From Beijerinckiaceae bacterium (GTDB lineage Bacteria > Pseudomonadota > Alphaproteobacteria > Rhizobiales > Beijerinckiaceae): a stretch of DNA of 64,000 nucleotides. Made by a program: the position numbers and the translations under genes. The notes beneath the pieces were generated by a model. The model ran no database searches. It was not told the DNA's origin and saw only the letters and a program-made list of their open reading frames with translations. The stretch is taken from the NCBI GenBank assembly GCA_027532775.1, contig JAPZTO010000008.1:62001-126000 (forward strand), given 5' to 3'. Numbering within the stretch: the stretch's first letter is position 1; each line of letters begins with the position of its first letter. Positions 19,422 to 27,661 of the stretch are shown in pieces.

Positions 19422-20120
19422 TCAGATCCCGAGATAGGCTTCCCGGACTTTCGGGTCGCCGATCAGCTGGGCCGAGGGCCCGGAATGGGTGATGCGGCCG
19501 GTCTCGATGACATAGCCGTAATCGGCCTTGGCAAGCGCGGCAGCGGCGTTCTGTTCGACCAGCAGCATCGTGATGCCCTTGGCGCGCAAGCTCTCGATCA
19601 CGCCGAAAACCTGCTCCACCAGAACCGGGGCGAGGCCCATCGAGGGCTCGTCCAGCAGGAGGAGGCGCGGCCGGCTCATCAGCGCGCGGCCGATGGCCAG
19701 CATCTGCTGCTGGCCGCCGGACAGTCCGCCGGCGGCGAGATGGCGCTTCTCGCCGAGGATCGGGAACATCGCATAGATCGCGTCGCGCTCGGAGGCGGTG
19801 CCGCCGCCATGGAGCCAGCCGCCGAGATTGAGATTGTCCTCCACCGTGAGGCTGCCGAAAATCTGCCGGCCCTCCGGCACCTGCGCGATGCCGCGCTTCA
19901 CACGCTCTTCGGCGGAAAGGCGGGTGATGTCCTGCCCGTCAAAACGGATGGAGCCGGATTTCAGCGGCTGGACGCCGGAAATCGCGCGGAGCAGGGTGGT
20001 CTTGCCGGCGCCGTTGCCGCCGATCAGGCAGACGAGCTGCGAGGCCGGCACGACAAGGCCGATGCCATGCAGCACCTCGATACGGCCATAGGCCGAGGAC
20101 AGGCCGGAAATCTCAAGCAC
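19422..20120 (-). CDS. livF: ABC transporter ATP-binding protein LivF type
   Basis: The product of about 232 aa contains Walker A GGNGAGKTTLL, ITRLSAEERVKRGIAQVPEGRQIF, signature LSGGQQQMLAIGRAL and Walker B LLLLDEPSMGLAP, with the short C-terminus of LivF. GTG at 20120 gives the family start (M)LEISGLSSAYGRIEVLHG and has GAGG seven bases upstream. The ATG at 20132 is the alternative. The 329-aa track ORF uses a wrong frame upstream. It is one of two ATPases of the branched-chain-type importer encoded with livKHMG. The operon position suggests uptake of phenylacetate or a related aromatic acid. Confidence 0.93.
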   Translation of the reverse strand: MLEISGLSSAYGRIEVLHGIGLVVPASQLVCLIGGNGAGKTTLLRAISGVQPLKSGSIRFDGQDITRLSAEERVKRGIAQVPEGRQIFGSLTVEDNLNLGGWLHGGGTASERDAIYAMFPILGEKRHLAAGGLSGGQQQMLAIGRALMSRPRLLLLDEPSMGLAPVLVEQVFGVIESLRAKGITMLLVEQNAAAALAKADYGYVIETGRITHSGPSAQLIGDPKVREAYLGI

Positions 20121-20898
20121 GGTTCGCCTCATCGCTGCCGAAGGTTCCGAGATAGGCGGCGATGACGCGCGGGTCCTCGCGCACGGCTTCCGGCTTGCCG
20201 GAGACGAGCTTGCGCCCGCGCTCCAGCACGGTGATCTCGTCCGAGATGCGCATGACGAGCCGCATGTCATGCTCGACCAGCAGGATCGCGATGCCGGCCT
20301 TCGCCACGTCATGGATGACGCGGTCGATCTCCTCGGTTTCGACAGCATTGCAGCCGGCGGCGGGCTCGTCGAGCAGGAGGATGCGCGGCTCGGTGGCGAG
20401 GGCCCGGGCAATTTCGAGCCGCTTCAGCGCGCCATAGGAAAGTGAGCCCGCCTCCTTTTCCGCGAGATCGGCGAGGCCGACCCGCGCCAGCTGCGCCATG
20501 GCAATCTCGCGCGAGTTGCGGTTCTCGGCCCGCACATTCGGCAAAGCGAGAAGATGGCTGAGGATGCCGGTGCGCTCATGGCGGTGGCAGCCGACCATGA
20601 CGTTCTCGACTGCGCTCATCCGGAAGAAGATCTGCAGGTTCTGGAACGAGCGCGACAGGCCGCGCCGGGCCAATTGCTCCGGCGGCAGGCCGGTGACATC
20701 CTCGCCCGCCAGCTTCACGCTCCCGGCGGAGGGCGTGTAGAGGCCGGAAATCAGGTTGAACAGGGTGGTCTTGCCAGCGCCGTTCGGGCCGATGATCGAA
20801 TGGATCTGCCCGGGCGAGACCGCAAGCGAGACCTGATCGACGGCGGTGATGCCGCCGAAGGCGATCGAGAGGTTCCCGGTTTCCAGAAGGGCGCTCAT
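20113..20898 (-). CDS. livG: ABC transporter ATP-binding protein LivG type
   Basis: This 261-aa protein has Walker A IIGPNGAGKTTLFNLISG, RRGLSRSFQNLQIF (LivG hallmark), the signature LSYGALKRLEIARAL and Walker B ILLLDEPAAGCNAVE. The signature reads LSYGALKR instead of LSGGQQR, which is usual for this family. The start overlaps the livM stop as ATGA. It pairs with LivF on the cytosolic side of the LivHM permease. Confidence 0.94.
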   Translation of the reverse strand: MSALLETGNLSIAFGGITAVDQVSLAVSPGQIHSIIGPNGAGKTTLFNLISGLYTPSAGSVKLAGEDVTGLPPEQLARRGLSRSFQNLQIFFRMSAVENVMVGCHRHERTGILSHLLALPNVRAENRNSREIAMAQLARVGLADLAEKEAGSLSYGALKRLEIARALATEPRILLLDEPAAGCNAVETEEIDRVIHDVAKAGIAILLVEHDMRLVMRISDEITVLERGRKLVSGKPEAVREDPRVIAAYLGTFGSDEANRA

Positions 20899-21842
20899 GC
20901 TCCGCCTCCCCGTAGGCGCGCGAGCAGCGAGGGGATGACCCCGCGCGGCAGCAGGATCATGCTGGCCATGATGATCAGGCCGAGCAGGAGATGCTCGTAT
21001 TCGTGGAAGATCGTCAGCGCCTGCGGCAGGATAACGAGCATTGCCGCACCGACAATGGCCCCGAGGACGGAGCCGAGCCCGCCGAGGACAACCATGGTGA
21101 CGAGTTCGACCGAGCGGAGGAACCCGGCCGTGCCGTCGGGCGTGATATGGCCGTTGAGGAAGGCCATGAGCGAGCCGGCGATCGAGGCATAAATCGCGGA
21201 AATGACGAAGATCTTCAGCTTGTAGGCCGCGACATCGACGCCAACGACGCGGGCGGCGATCTCGCTGTCATGGATGGCGCGCATGGCGCGGCCGGTCGGG
21301 CTCTCGATCAGGTTGAGGGCGAGGATCACGCCCAGTACCAGCGCGCCGGCGGTGATCATGTACCAGGTATCCGGCCCGCGCAGCCGCGTGCCGAAGAGTT
21401 CGAGCCGGGGTACGGCCATCCCGTCCGGCCCGCCTGTCCAGCCGGCCTCGTTGGTCAGCGCCATCGAGATGAGCAGGCCGAGGCCGAGCGTGGCGACGGC
21501 GAGGTAATGGCCCTTGAGCCGGAGGATCGGACGGCCGACGATAAAGGCCAGCAGCCCGGCAATCGCCGCGCCGGCCAGCATGGCGACGGCGCCGTTCAGG
21601 CCGAAGCGGCTGGCGCCGATGGCCACGGCATAAGCGCCGATGCCCATGAAGCCGGCATGGCCAAGGCTGACCTGCCCGGCATAGCCCATCAGCAGGTTGA
21701 GGCCGATGGCGGCGAGAGCGAAGATGTTCACCAAAGCCGCGACCCGGAAATAATAGTTCGACGGGAAGACCAGCGGCAGGGCGGCGAGAACGAAAGCAAG
21801 GGCGAGGACGAGCGCCCAGCGGGAGCGGAGAAGCCTCTCCAT
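20895..21842 (-). CDS. livM: ABC transporter permease LivM type
   Basis: This 315-aa inner-membrane permease is mostly hydrophobic. It has the LivM motif YAGQVSLGHAGFMGIGAYAVAIGASRFG and the EAA-like cytoplasmic loop SPTGRAMRAIHDSEIAARVVGVDVAAYKLKIFVISAIYASIAGSL, followed by VLGGLGSVLGAIVGAAML. The first base region overlaps the livH stop (TGATG). It forms the translocation pore with LivH. Confidence 0.94.
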   Translation of the reverse strand: MERLLRSRWALVLALAFVLAALPLVFPSNYYFRVAALVNIFALAAIGLNLLMGYAGQVSLGHAGFMGIGAYAVAIGASRFGLNGAVAMLAGAAIAGLLAFIVGRPILRLKGHYLAVATLGLGLLISMALTNEAGWTGGPDGMAVPRLELFGTRLRGPDTWYMITAGALVLGVILALNLIESPTGRAMRAIHDSEIAARVVGVDVAAYKLKIFVISAIYASIAGSLMAFLNGHITPDGTAGFLRSVELVTMVVLGGLGSVLGAIVGAAMLVILPQALTIFHEYEHLLLGLIIMASMILLPRGVIPSLLARLRGGGA

Positions 21843-22714
21843 CAGACGCGCTCCGTCGACTTCTTGCCGAACAGGCCCTGTGGCCGCACGAACAGGGTGA
21901 AGAGGATGATCAGGAAGGCGATGGCATCCTTGTACTTCGACGAGATCAGCCCCGCGCCGAAGCTCTCGGCGAGGCCCAGCAATACGCCGCCGACAATCGC
22001 GCCCGGGGCGCTGCCCATGCCGCCGAGCATGGCAGCCGCGAATCCCTTCAGCGCCATCAGCGTGCCGACATCATAGCTCGTCAGCGTGATCGGGGTGACG
22101 AGCAGCCCGGCCACGGCCCCGATCGCCGCCGAAAGCGCGAAGGACAGGGCGACGATGCGGCGGACGGGGATGCCGACAAGCCGTGCGGCCAGCCGGTTGG
22201 TGGCTGTGGCGAGAATGGCGCGGCCAAGGATGGTGCGGTCGATCAGCAGGAAGATGAGCGCGACGATCAGCGCTGCGCCAGTCAGCACGACGAGGCTCTG
22301 GGGCAGGATGGCCGCGCCGCCGAGGCGGATCGGTTCGCTGCCGAACCACGGTGGGAGGGCGTGGAAGCGCTTGTCGAAAACCACCTGCGCCACGCCGCGC
22401 AGGAAGATCGAGGCGCCAATGGTGATGATGATGATCTGCACGGCGCCGGAGCCGCGCGCGAGGTCGATCGCGAAGGCATAGAGCGCGAGGCCGACCAGCA
22501 CGGTGATCAGGATCGCGGCGAAGGCGGCGACAGGAACGGGCAGCCCGGCGAGGTGCAGGAACACCGTGATCATCCCGCCGAGCATCACGAATTCGCCCTG
22601 CGCGAAATTCACGACATCGGAGGCATTGTAGATCAGCGTGAAGCCGAGCGCGACCAGCGCATAGACCGCGCCGACCGTCAGGCCGGAAAAGGCGAATTGC
22701 AGCAATTCGGGCAT
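21842..22714 (-). CDS. livH: ABC transporter permease LivH type
   Basis: This 290-aa permease begins MPELLQFAFSGLTVGAVYALVALGFTLIYNASDVVNFAQGEFVMLGGM, the conserved LivH N-terminus. It contains the coupling loop RAILATATNRLAARLVGIPVRRIVALSFALSAAIGAVAG and ends with the GLFGKK tail common to the family. It is separated from the binding-protein gene by 140 bp that hold a large palindromic repeat. The gene probably still belongs to the same operon. Confidence 0.94.
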   Translation of the reverse strand: MPELLQFAFSGLTVGAVYALVALGFTLIYNASDVVNFAQGEFVMLGGMITVFLHLAGLPVPVAAFAAILITVLVGLALYAFAIDLARGSGAVQIIIITIGASIFLRGVAQVVFDKRFHALPPWFGSEPIRLGGAAILPQSLVVLTGAALIVALIFLLIDRTILGRAILATATNRLAARLVGIPVRRIVALSFALSAAIGAVAGLLVTPITLTSYDVGTLMALKGFAAAMLGGMGSAPGAIVGGVLLGLAESFGAGLISSKYKDAIAFLIILFTLFVRPQGLFGKKSTERV

Positions 22715-22747
22715 AATGCCTCAGCTCCCGGTTGCGTTGCACTCACC

Positions 22748-22833
22748 CGTCATTGCGAGGAGCGAAAGCGAGGAAGCAATCCAGAAGGCGCATGGATTGC
22801 TTCGTCTGCGCTGCGCGCTTCCTCGCAATGACG
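22748..22833. repeat. Palindromic intergenic element between livK and livH
   Basis: CGTCATTGCGAGGAGCGAAA... is paired with ...GCGCTTCCTCGCAATGACG across an 86-bp unit. An inner pair AAGCAATCCA/TGGATTGCTT flanks a short loop, so the whole unit folds into one long imperfect hairpin. It may attenuate expression from livK into livHMGF. A remnant lies at 12690-12711. Confidence 0.8.
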
Positions 22834-22854
22834 AGGTGCCGGCTTGGCTGGCGA

Positions 22855-24015
22855 TTACTGGACCAACGTCCAGTCGCCGTTCCGGATTTCCAGCATGCGG
22901 AAAGCCGAGAGATCGAGGCCCATATGGTCGGTCGGGGACATGTTCACCACACCGCCGGTGCCGACATAGCCCTTGGTCTTCTCGATCTCGTCGCGCACCT
23001 TGGCCGGGTTGTCGGTCCCGGCGCGTTCCACCGCCTGCTTCCAGATATGGAAACCGTCATAGGCATGGCCGCCGAAGGTCGAGACCGGCTGGCCGGTCTT
23101 CTTCGTGTAATCGGCGGAATATTGCATCACGACCTTCTTCTGCGGGTCATTGTCCGGCAGCTTGTCCGCCACCAGAAGGGCCGCAGCCGGCAGGCGCACG
23201 CCCTCGGCGGCGGGGCCGGCAAGGTCGATGAACTGCTTCGAGGCGACGCCATGGCTCTGGTAGAGCGGCACGGCGATGCCAAGCTGGCGGTAGTTGCGCG
23301 TCACGATGGCCGGGCCCTGGCCGAAGCCCGGGTTGATCACCGCCTGCACGCCCGCCTTGTTCTTGATGTTGGTGAGCTGCGGCGTCATGTCGGTATCCCG
23401 CGGGCCGTAGTTTTCTTCATGCAGGATCTCGATGCCGTATTTGCCGGCCACGCCGACACATTGGTCACGCATCGACTTGCCGAAACCGTCGGTGCCCGAA
23501 ATCATGCCGATCTTGACCGTGCCGCGCTTCTTCATGTCCTCGAAAATCTTCTCGCAGGCCATGGTGTCGGTATGCGGGGTCTTGAACAGCCATTTCTTCA
23601 CCGGCTGGACGATCTGGATCGCGCCGGCAAGACTGATGAAAGGCACCTTCGCATCATCGAAGGCCGCCTCCATGGCCAAAGTCGTGCCTGTGGTCGAGCC
23701 GCCGATCATCGCGGTCACCTTGTCCTCCTCGAGGAGGCGCGTGGCGAAGGTGCGGGCGGCATTCGCGTCGCCGGCATCATCATAGACGATCAGCCGGACC
23801 TTTCGGCCCAGCAGGCCACCCTTCGCGTTGAGGGCCTCGACCTCCATTTCCAGCGTCCGCTTTTCCGGATCGCCGAGGAACGAGGCCGGGCCCGTCACCG
23901 ACAGCACGGCGCCAAGCTTGATCTCGGCCTGCGCGAAAGCCGGCGCGGCGCCCATCATGGCGCCGAACCCTGCCGCCAGCGCGAGGCGGCGGGAAATTCC
24001 TGTCTGAATGGACAT
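22855..24015 (-). CDS. ABC transporter substrate-binding protein, branched-chain amino acid/aromatic acid type
   Basis: This 386-aa protein has a signal peptide (MSIQTGISRRLALAAGFGAMMGAAPAFAQA, cleavage after AFA or AQA) followed by a type I periplasmic-binding fold: IKLGAVLSVTGPASFLGDPEKRTLEMEVEALNAKGGLLGRKV and YDDAGDANAARTFATRLL. It captures the solute in the periplasm for LivHMGF. Such binding proteins next to paa genes usually take aromatic acids; the ligand here is inferred. It heads the leftward operon facing paaG across a 245-bp regulatory region. Confidence 0.93.
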   Translation of the reverse strand: MSIQTGISRRLALAAGFGAMMGAAPAFAQAEIKLGAVLSVTGPASFLGDPEKRTLEMEVEALNAKGGLLGRKVRLIVYDDAGDANAARTFATRLLEEDKVTAMIGGSTTGTTLAMEAAFDDAKVPFISLAGAIQIVQPVKKWLFKTPHTDTMACEKIFEDMKKRGTVKIGMISGTDGFGKSMRDQCVGVAGKYGIEILHEENYGPRDTDMTPQLTNIKNKAGVQAVINPGFGQGPAIVTRNYRQLGIAVPLYQSHGVASKQFIDLAGPAAEGVRLPAAALLVADKLPDNDPQKKVVMQYSADYTKKTGQPVSTFGGHAYDGFHIWKQAVERAGTDNPAKVRDEIEKTKGYVGTGGVVNMSPTDHMGLDLSAFRMLEIRNGDWTLVQ

Positions 24016-24041
24016 GCACTCTCTCCCTGTTGGGATGGCCC

Positions 24042-24053
24042 GACCGGATGGTC
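24042..24053. promoter_or_regulatory. Second GACC/GGTC dyad near livK start
   Basis: GACC-GGAT-GGTC lies 27 bp upstream of the livK-type gene. Its arms match the core of the operator at 24164 (GACCGGTC) but with a 4-bp spacer. It is possibly a weaker site for the same TetR regulator acting on the leftward operon. Confidence 0.3.
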
Positions 24054-24133
24054 AGCCTATCCGTTGCGTTTCCACCGTGCCGCCTGCCTTGCCGGCAGAT
24101 CGGATCTGTTTTTGACCGGGCCTGACAAGCCCG

Positions 24134-24163
24134 TTGACAAGTCCGTCGTCTTCCCAAGATAAT
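24134..24163 (+). promoter_or_regulatory. Sigma70 promoter of paaG-paaI-paaK-tetR
   Basis: TTGACA (24134-24139), an 18-bp spacer and GATAAT (24158-24163) lie about 98 bp upstream of paaG. The -10 box runs directly into the palindromic operator, so repression by steric block is expected. Confidence 0.65.
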
Positions 24164-24181
24164 TATCCGACCGGTCAGTTA
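24164..24181. promoter_or_regulatory. Palindromic operator, probably for the TetR regulator (PaaR)
   Basis: TATCCGACCGGTCAGTTA is an 18-bp dyad with a perfect 8-bp core GACCGGTC; 14 of 18 positions are symmetric. It sits immediately after the -10 box, over the expected transcription start. The size suits a TetR dimer. The gene for the only TetR protein is the last gene of the operon this promoter drives. Confidence 0.65.
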
Positions 24182-24260
24182 GTCAAGTGGGTTTTGCGAA
24201 TTGCCATCGCCCGACCCCGCAAAAAGAAGACCGGCGGGACGAAACGAAAAGGAGTGCAGG

Positions 24261-25055
24261 ATGGCTGAACCCTCACCGGTTCTTCTGGAGACGCATGGGG
24301 CGCTGGCCATTGTCACGCTCAACCGCCCGGACAGGCTCAACTCCTTCAACGAGGCGCAGCATCGCGCCTTGAAAGCCGCGATCGATGCGCTTGCAGCCGA
24401 TCCCGGCTGCCGCGCGATCATCCTCACCGGGGCCGGGCGCGGCTTCTGTGCCGGGCAGGACCTGTCGGACCGGGTGCAGCCGGAAGGCGGCGCCGCGCCC
24501 GATCTCGGCTCTACGCTCGAGACCTTCTACAACCCGCTGATCCGGACGATCCGCGCCTTGCCGAAGCCGGTCATCGCGGCGGTCAACGGTGTCGCTGCCG
24601 GGGCGGGGGCCAACCTTGCCCTCGCCTGCGACATCGTGCTGGCGGCGAAAAGCGCGAAATTCATCCAGGCCTTCTCGAAGATCGGGCTGGTGCCGGATTC
24701 CGGCGGCACCTGGATGCTGCCGCGCCTCGTCGGCGAGGCCCGTGCCAAGGCGCTGACGATGCTGGCGATTCCGGTTCCGGCGGAGGAGGCGGAGCGGATC
24801 GGCATGATCTATCGCGCGGTGGAGGATGCCACGTTGATGGAAGAGGCGATGGCGCTGGGCACCCGCCTTGCCGATGCACCGACGCTCGGCCTTGCCGATA
24901 CCAAGGTGCTGATCCAGAAGGCCTTCACGCAGGGGCTCGACGCGCAGCTCGATGACGAGCGCGACGCCCAGCGCCGGCTCGGCCGCAGCGCGGATTACGC
25001 CGAGGGCGTGCGCGCCTTCATGGAGAAGCGGGAAGCCCGTTTCGAGGGGCGCTGA
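24261..25055 (+). CDS. paaG: 1,2-epoxyphenylacetyl-CoA isomerase PaaG
   Basis: The start is the ATG at 24261 after AAAAGGAG, giving 264 aa. The crotonase fold has ILTGAGRGFCAGQDLSDRV, AAVNGVAAGAGANLALACDI and SKIGLVPDSGGTWMLPRLVG. The Asp in VPDSGG is the catalytic acid of PaaG isomerases, distinguishing it from hydratases, which carry Glu there. It converts the epoxide to oxepin-CoA and can shift the double bond of a later intermediate. It is first in paaG-paaI-paaK-tetR, and paaI starts two bases after its stop. Confidence 0.95.
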   Translation: MAEPSPVLLETHGALAIVTLNRPDRLNSFNEAQHRALKAAIDALAADPGCRAIILTGAGRGFCAGQDLSDRVQPEGGAAPDLGSTLETFYNPLIRTIRALPKPVIAAVNGVAAGAGANLALACDIVLAAKSAKFIQAFSKIGLVPDSGGTWMLPRLVGEARAKALTMLAIPVPAEEAERIGMIYRAVEDATLMEEAMALGTRLADAPTLGLADTKVLIQKAFTQGLDAQLDDERDAQRRLGRSADYAEGVRAFMEKREARFEGR

Positions 25056-25056
25056 C

Positions 25057-25506
25057 ATGGCCACGATGACACGGGATGAATTGGCGAAAGCCTGCGCCGA
25101 AGCGATGTGGCGCGAGGACAACGCCTCGGCCGGGCAGGGCATGGTGCTGGTTTCGGTGGGGCCGGGCCGCAGCGAGATCGCAATGGAAGTGGCCGCGCAT
25201 ATGGTCAACGGGCATGGCTCCTGCCATGGCGGCTTTATCTTCGCCCTGGCGGATTCGGCCTTCGCCTTTGCCTGCAACACGCATAACCAGCGCACGGTGG
25301 CGCAGCATTGCTCGATCACCTATCTCGCGCCGGGCCGGAAGGGGGACCGGCTGGTGGCGCGGGGCGAGGAAGTGTCGCGGCAGGGGCGGAGCGGCATCTA
25401 CGATATCACCGTGACCAACCAGGACGGCGCGACGATCGCGCTGTTCCGGGGACATTCGCGCACGGTGAAGGGTGAATTCTTCCCCGGCGTGACGATCGAG
25501 GGGTGA
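25057..25506 (+). CDS. paaI: Hydroxyphenylacetyl-CoA thioesterase PaaI
   Basis: This 149-aa hot-dog thioesterase has VNGHGSCHGGFIFALADSAFAFACNTHNQRTVAQHCSITYLAPGRKGDRL. The HGG-x(5)-D segment carries the active-site Asp of PaaI. It releases CoA from dead-end ring-hydroxylated or epoxidised phenylacetyl-CoA, protecting the CoA pool and limiting toxic epoxide. It is coupled closely to paaG (one base between stop and start) and followed after 7 bp by paaK. Confidence 0.94.
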   Translation: MATMTRDELAKACAEAMWREDNASAGQGMVLVSVGPGRSEIAMEVAAHMVNGHGSCHGGFIFALADSAFAFACNTHNQRTVAQHCSITYLAPGRKGDRLVARGEEVSRQGRSGIYDITVTNQDGATIALFRGHSRTVKGEFFPGVTIEG

Positions 25507-25513
25507 GGGGGCG

Positions 25514-26818
25514 ATGTTTTCGATTTCCACATACACGCCGCTGACCGACCCGATCGAGACCGCCTCGCGGGACGAGATCGCCGCGTTGCAACTCGGCCGG
25601 CTGAAATGGTCGCTCGACCATGCGTATCGTAATGTCCCGGCCTACCGGAAGAAATTCGACGATGCCGGCGTGCATCCGGATGACCTGAGGAGCCTCGCCG
25701 ATCTCGCGAAATTCCCCTTCACCACCAAGGCGGACCTGCGCGACAATTACCCGTTCGGCATGTTCGCCGTGCCGCGCGAGCAGGTGGTGCGGATCCATGG
25801 TTCTTCCGGTACGACCGGCAAGCCGACCGTGGTGGGATACACCGCGGCGGACATCCAGACCTGGGCCGATGTCGTGGCGCGGTCGTTGCGGGCTTCCGGG
25901 GCGAGGCCGGGCATGATCGCCCATGTCGCCTATGGCTATGGCCTCTTCACCGGCGGGCTCGGCGCGCATTACGGCGCGGAGAAGCTGGGCTGCACAGTGA
26001 TCCCGATTTCCGGGGGCATGACCGAAAGGCAGGTCCAGCTGATCCAGGATTTCCGGCCGGACATCATCATGGTCACGCCAAGCTACATGCTGGCGATTCT
26101 CGATGAATTCCGGAAAGCCGGGCTCGATCCGCGCGCCTCCTCGCTGCAGGTCGGCATTTTCGGCGCCGAACCCTGGACCAACGCGATGCGCGGCGAGATC
26201 GAGCAGAGCTTCGACATGCATGCCGTGGACATTTACGGCCTGTCCGAGGTGATCGGGCCGGGTGTCGCCAATGAATGCGTGGAGACCAAGGACGGGCTCC
26301 ATATCTGGGAGGACCATTTCTACCCGGAGATCATCGACCCCGAGACCGGCGCCGTGCTTCCCGATGGCGAGAAGGGCGAACTGGTCTTCACGGCGCTGAC
26401 CAAGGAGGCGATGCCGATCATCCGCTACCGCACGCGGGACCTGACGCGGCTGCTGCCGGGGACGGCGCGCTCGATGCGGCGGATGGAGAAGGTGACCGGC
26501 CGCTCGGATGACATGATGATCGTGCGCGGCGTCAATGTTTTCCCCACCCAGATCGAGGAAATGCTGCTGACTCTGGAGTCGCTTTCCGCGCATTACCAGA
26601 TCGTGCTCACCCGCGAGGGGCGCATGGACGAGATGGCGGTGAAGGTCGAGGCCCGTCCGGGCGCCGGCGATGCGGCAAAGGCGGCCGGCAAACTGCTTGC
26701 CCAGCGCATCAAGGACAAGATCGGGATTTCCGCCCGGGTTGACGTGCTGCCGCCGGACGGGATCGAGCGGTCAGCCGGCAAGGCCCGCCGGATCATCGAC
26801 CAGAGGCCGAAAGGATAA
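25514..26818 (+). CDS. paaK: Phenylacetate-CoA ligase PaaK
   Basis: This 434-aa AMP-forming ligase of the PaaK subgroup has the P-loop VRIHGSSGTTGKPTVVGYT, GAEPWTNAMRGEIEQ, DIYGLSEVIGPGVANEC, YRTRDLTRLLPG and RSDDMMIVRGVNVFPTQIEEML. It activates phenylacetate with ATP and CoA, the first committed step; its product is the usual inducer of paa regulators. The length is normal for the family. It sits between paaI and the tetR gene in one operon. Confidence 0.97.
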   Translation: MFSISTYTPLTDPIETASRDEIAALQLGRLKWSLDHAYRNVPAYRKKFDDAGVHPDDLRSLADLAKFPFTTKADLRDNYPFGMFAVPREQVVRIHGSSGTTGKPTVVGYTAADIQTWADVVARSLRASGARPGMIAHVAYGYGLFTGGLGAHYGAEKLGCTVIPISGGMTERQVQLIQDFRPDIIMVTPSYMLAILDEFRKAGLDPRASSLQVGIFGAEPWTNAMRGEIEQSFDMHAVDIYGLSEVIGPGVANECVETKDGLHIWEDHFYPEIIDPETGAVLPDGEKGELVFTALTKEAMPIIRYRTRDLTRLLPGTARSMRRMEKVTGRSDDMMIVRGVNVFPTQIEEMLLTLESLSAHYQIVLTREGRMDEMAVKVEARPGAGDAAKAAGKLLAQRIKDKIGISARVDVLPPDGIERSAGKARRIIDQRPKG

Positions 26819-26822
26819 GGAT

Positions 26823-27470
26823 ATGGCACGCCCCATCGCGGCCGATCATGATGACAAGCGCCGGGCCATCCTCAAGGCTGCGGCGGCGATGTTCGCGCGG
26901 AACGGGTTCGACCGGGCCTCGGTGAACGACATCGCTGCGGCCTGCGGGGTCTCGAAGGCGCTGCTCTACCATTACTACACGAACAAGGAGCAGCTCCTGT
27001 TCGATATCATCCGGGCGCATCTGGATGATCTCGTCGCGGCGATCGAGGCGGTGCCGGAGAGCCTGAAACCGGCCGAGACCCTTCGCGCCATGATCGCGGC
27101 CCTGCTCGAGGCCTATCGCCATGCCGACGAGGAGCACCAGATCCAGATCAGCGACATGAAGCGACTGCCGGAAGACAAGAAGGCCGAATTGATCGAGCGC
27201 GAGCGGGTGCTGGTCCGGAAGTTTTCCGGGGCGATCGCCGCGCTTGAGCCGGCTCTGGCCGGGCACCGCGCCGCGCTGACGCCGCTGACGATGAACCTGT
27301 TCGGCATGATGAACTGGAAATTCATGTGGTTCCGGGAGAACGGCCCTGTCAGCCACGAGGCCTTTGCCGATCTCGTCATGACGATGATCGAGGCGGGCGC
27401 GCGTGAGGTCGCGCGGGGGCTTTCGCCGGCGCCGGGCGGCGGGCCGCGCATCCGTGTGGTGCAGGGGTAG
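26823..27470 (+). CDS. TetR-family regulator (PaaR-like)
   Basis: This 215-aa protein has an N-terminal TetR helix-turn-helix, KRRAILKAAAAMFARNGFDRASVNDIAAACGVSKALLYHYYTNKEQLLFDI, then an all-helical ligand domain with FGMMNWKFMWFRENGP. The last-gene position in paaG-paaI-paaK, 4 bp after paaK, and the dyad at the operon promoter suggest autoregulation of the phenylacetate regulon. It would act alongside PaaX. Some bacteria use a TetR called PaaR for this job. The identity is inferred from context. Confidence 0.88.
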   Translation: MARPIAADHDDKRRAILKAAAAMFARNGFDRASVNDIAAACGVSKALLYHYYTNKEQLLFDIIRAHLDDLVAAIEAVPESLKPAETLRAMIAALLEAYRHADEEHQIQISDMKRLPEDKKAELIERERVLVRKFSGAIAALEPALAGHRAALTPLTMNLFGMMNWKFMWFRENGPVSHEAFADLVMTMIEAGAREVARGLSPAPGGGPRIRVVQG

Positions 27471-27491
27471 GCAGGCCCTCGCCCGGCATTT

Positions 27492-27660
27492 CCCCTCACC
27501 CGCCGATGCTCCGCATCGTCGGCCTCTCCCCGAGGGGGAGAGGCGGGATGCTGGCGGGAGCGGCGGCGAGCGAGGAAAAGCGAAGACGAAGGTGCGCTTC
27601 CCCTCGCCCCGCTTGCGGGGAGAGGGTGGTCGAGGGAGAAGCCCGAGACCGGGTGAGGGG
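27492..27660. repeat. About 170-bp TIR-bounded intergenic element, copy B
   Basis: It has the same terminal inverted repeats as copy A (CCCCTCACCCG ... CGGGTGAGGGG) and the same two-hairpin layout (CCTCTCCCCGAGGGGGAGAGG; CGCCCCGCTTGCGGGG). It fills the gap between the convergent tetR and lrp genes and ends one base before the lrp stop codon. Confidence 0.75.
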
Positions 27661-27661
27661 C

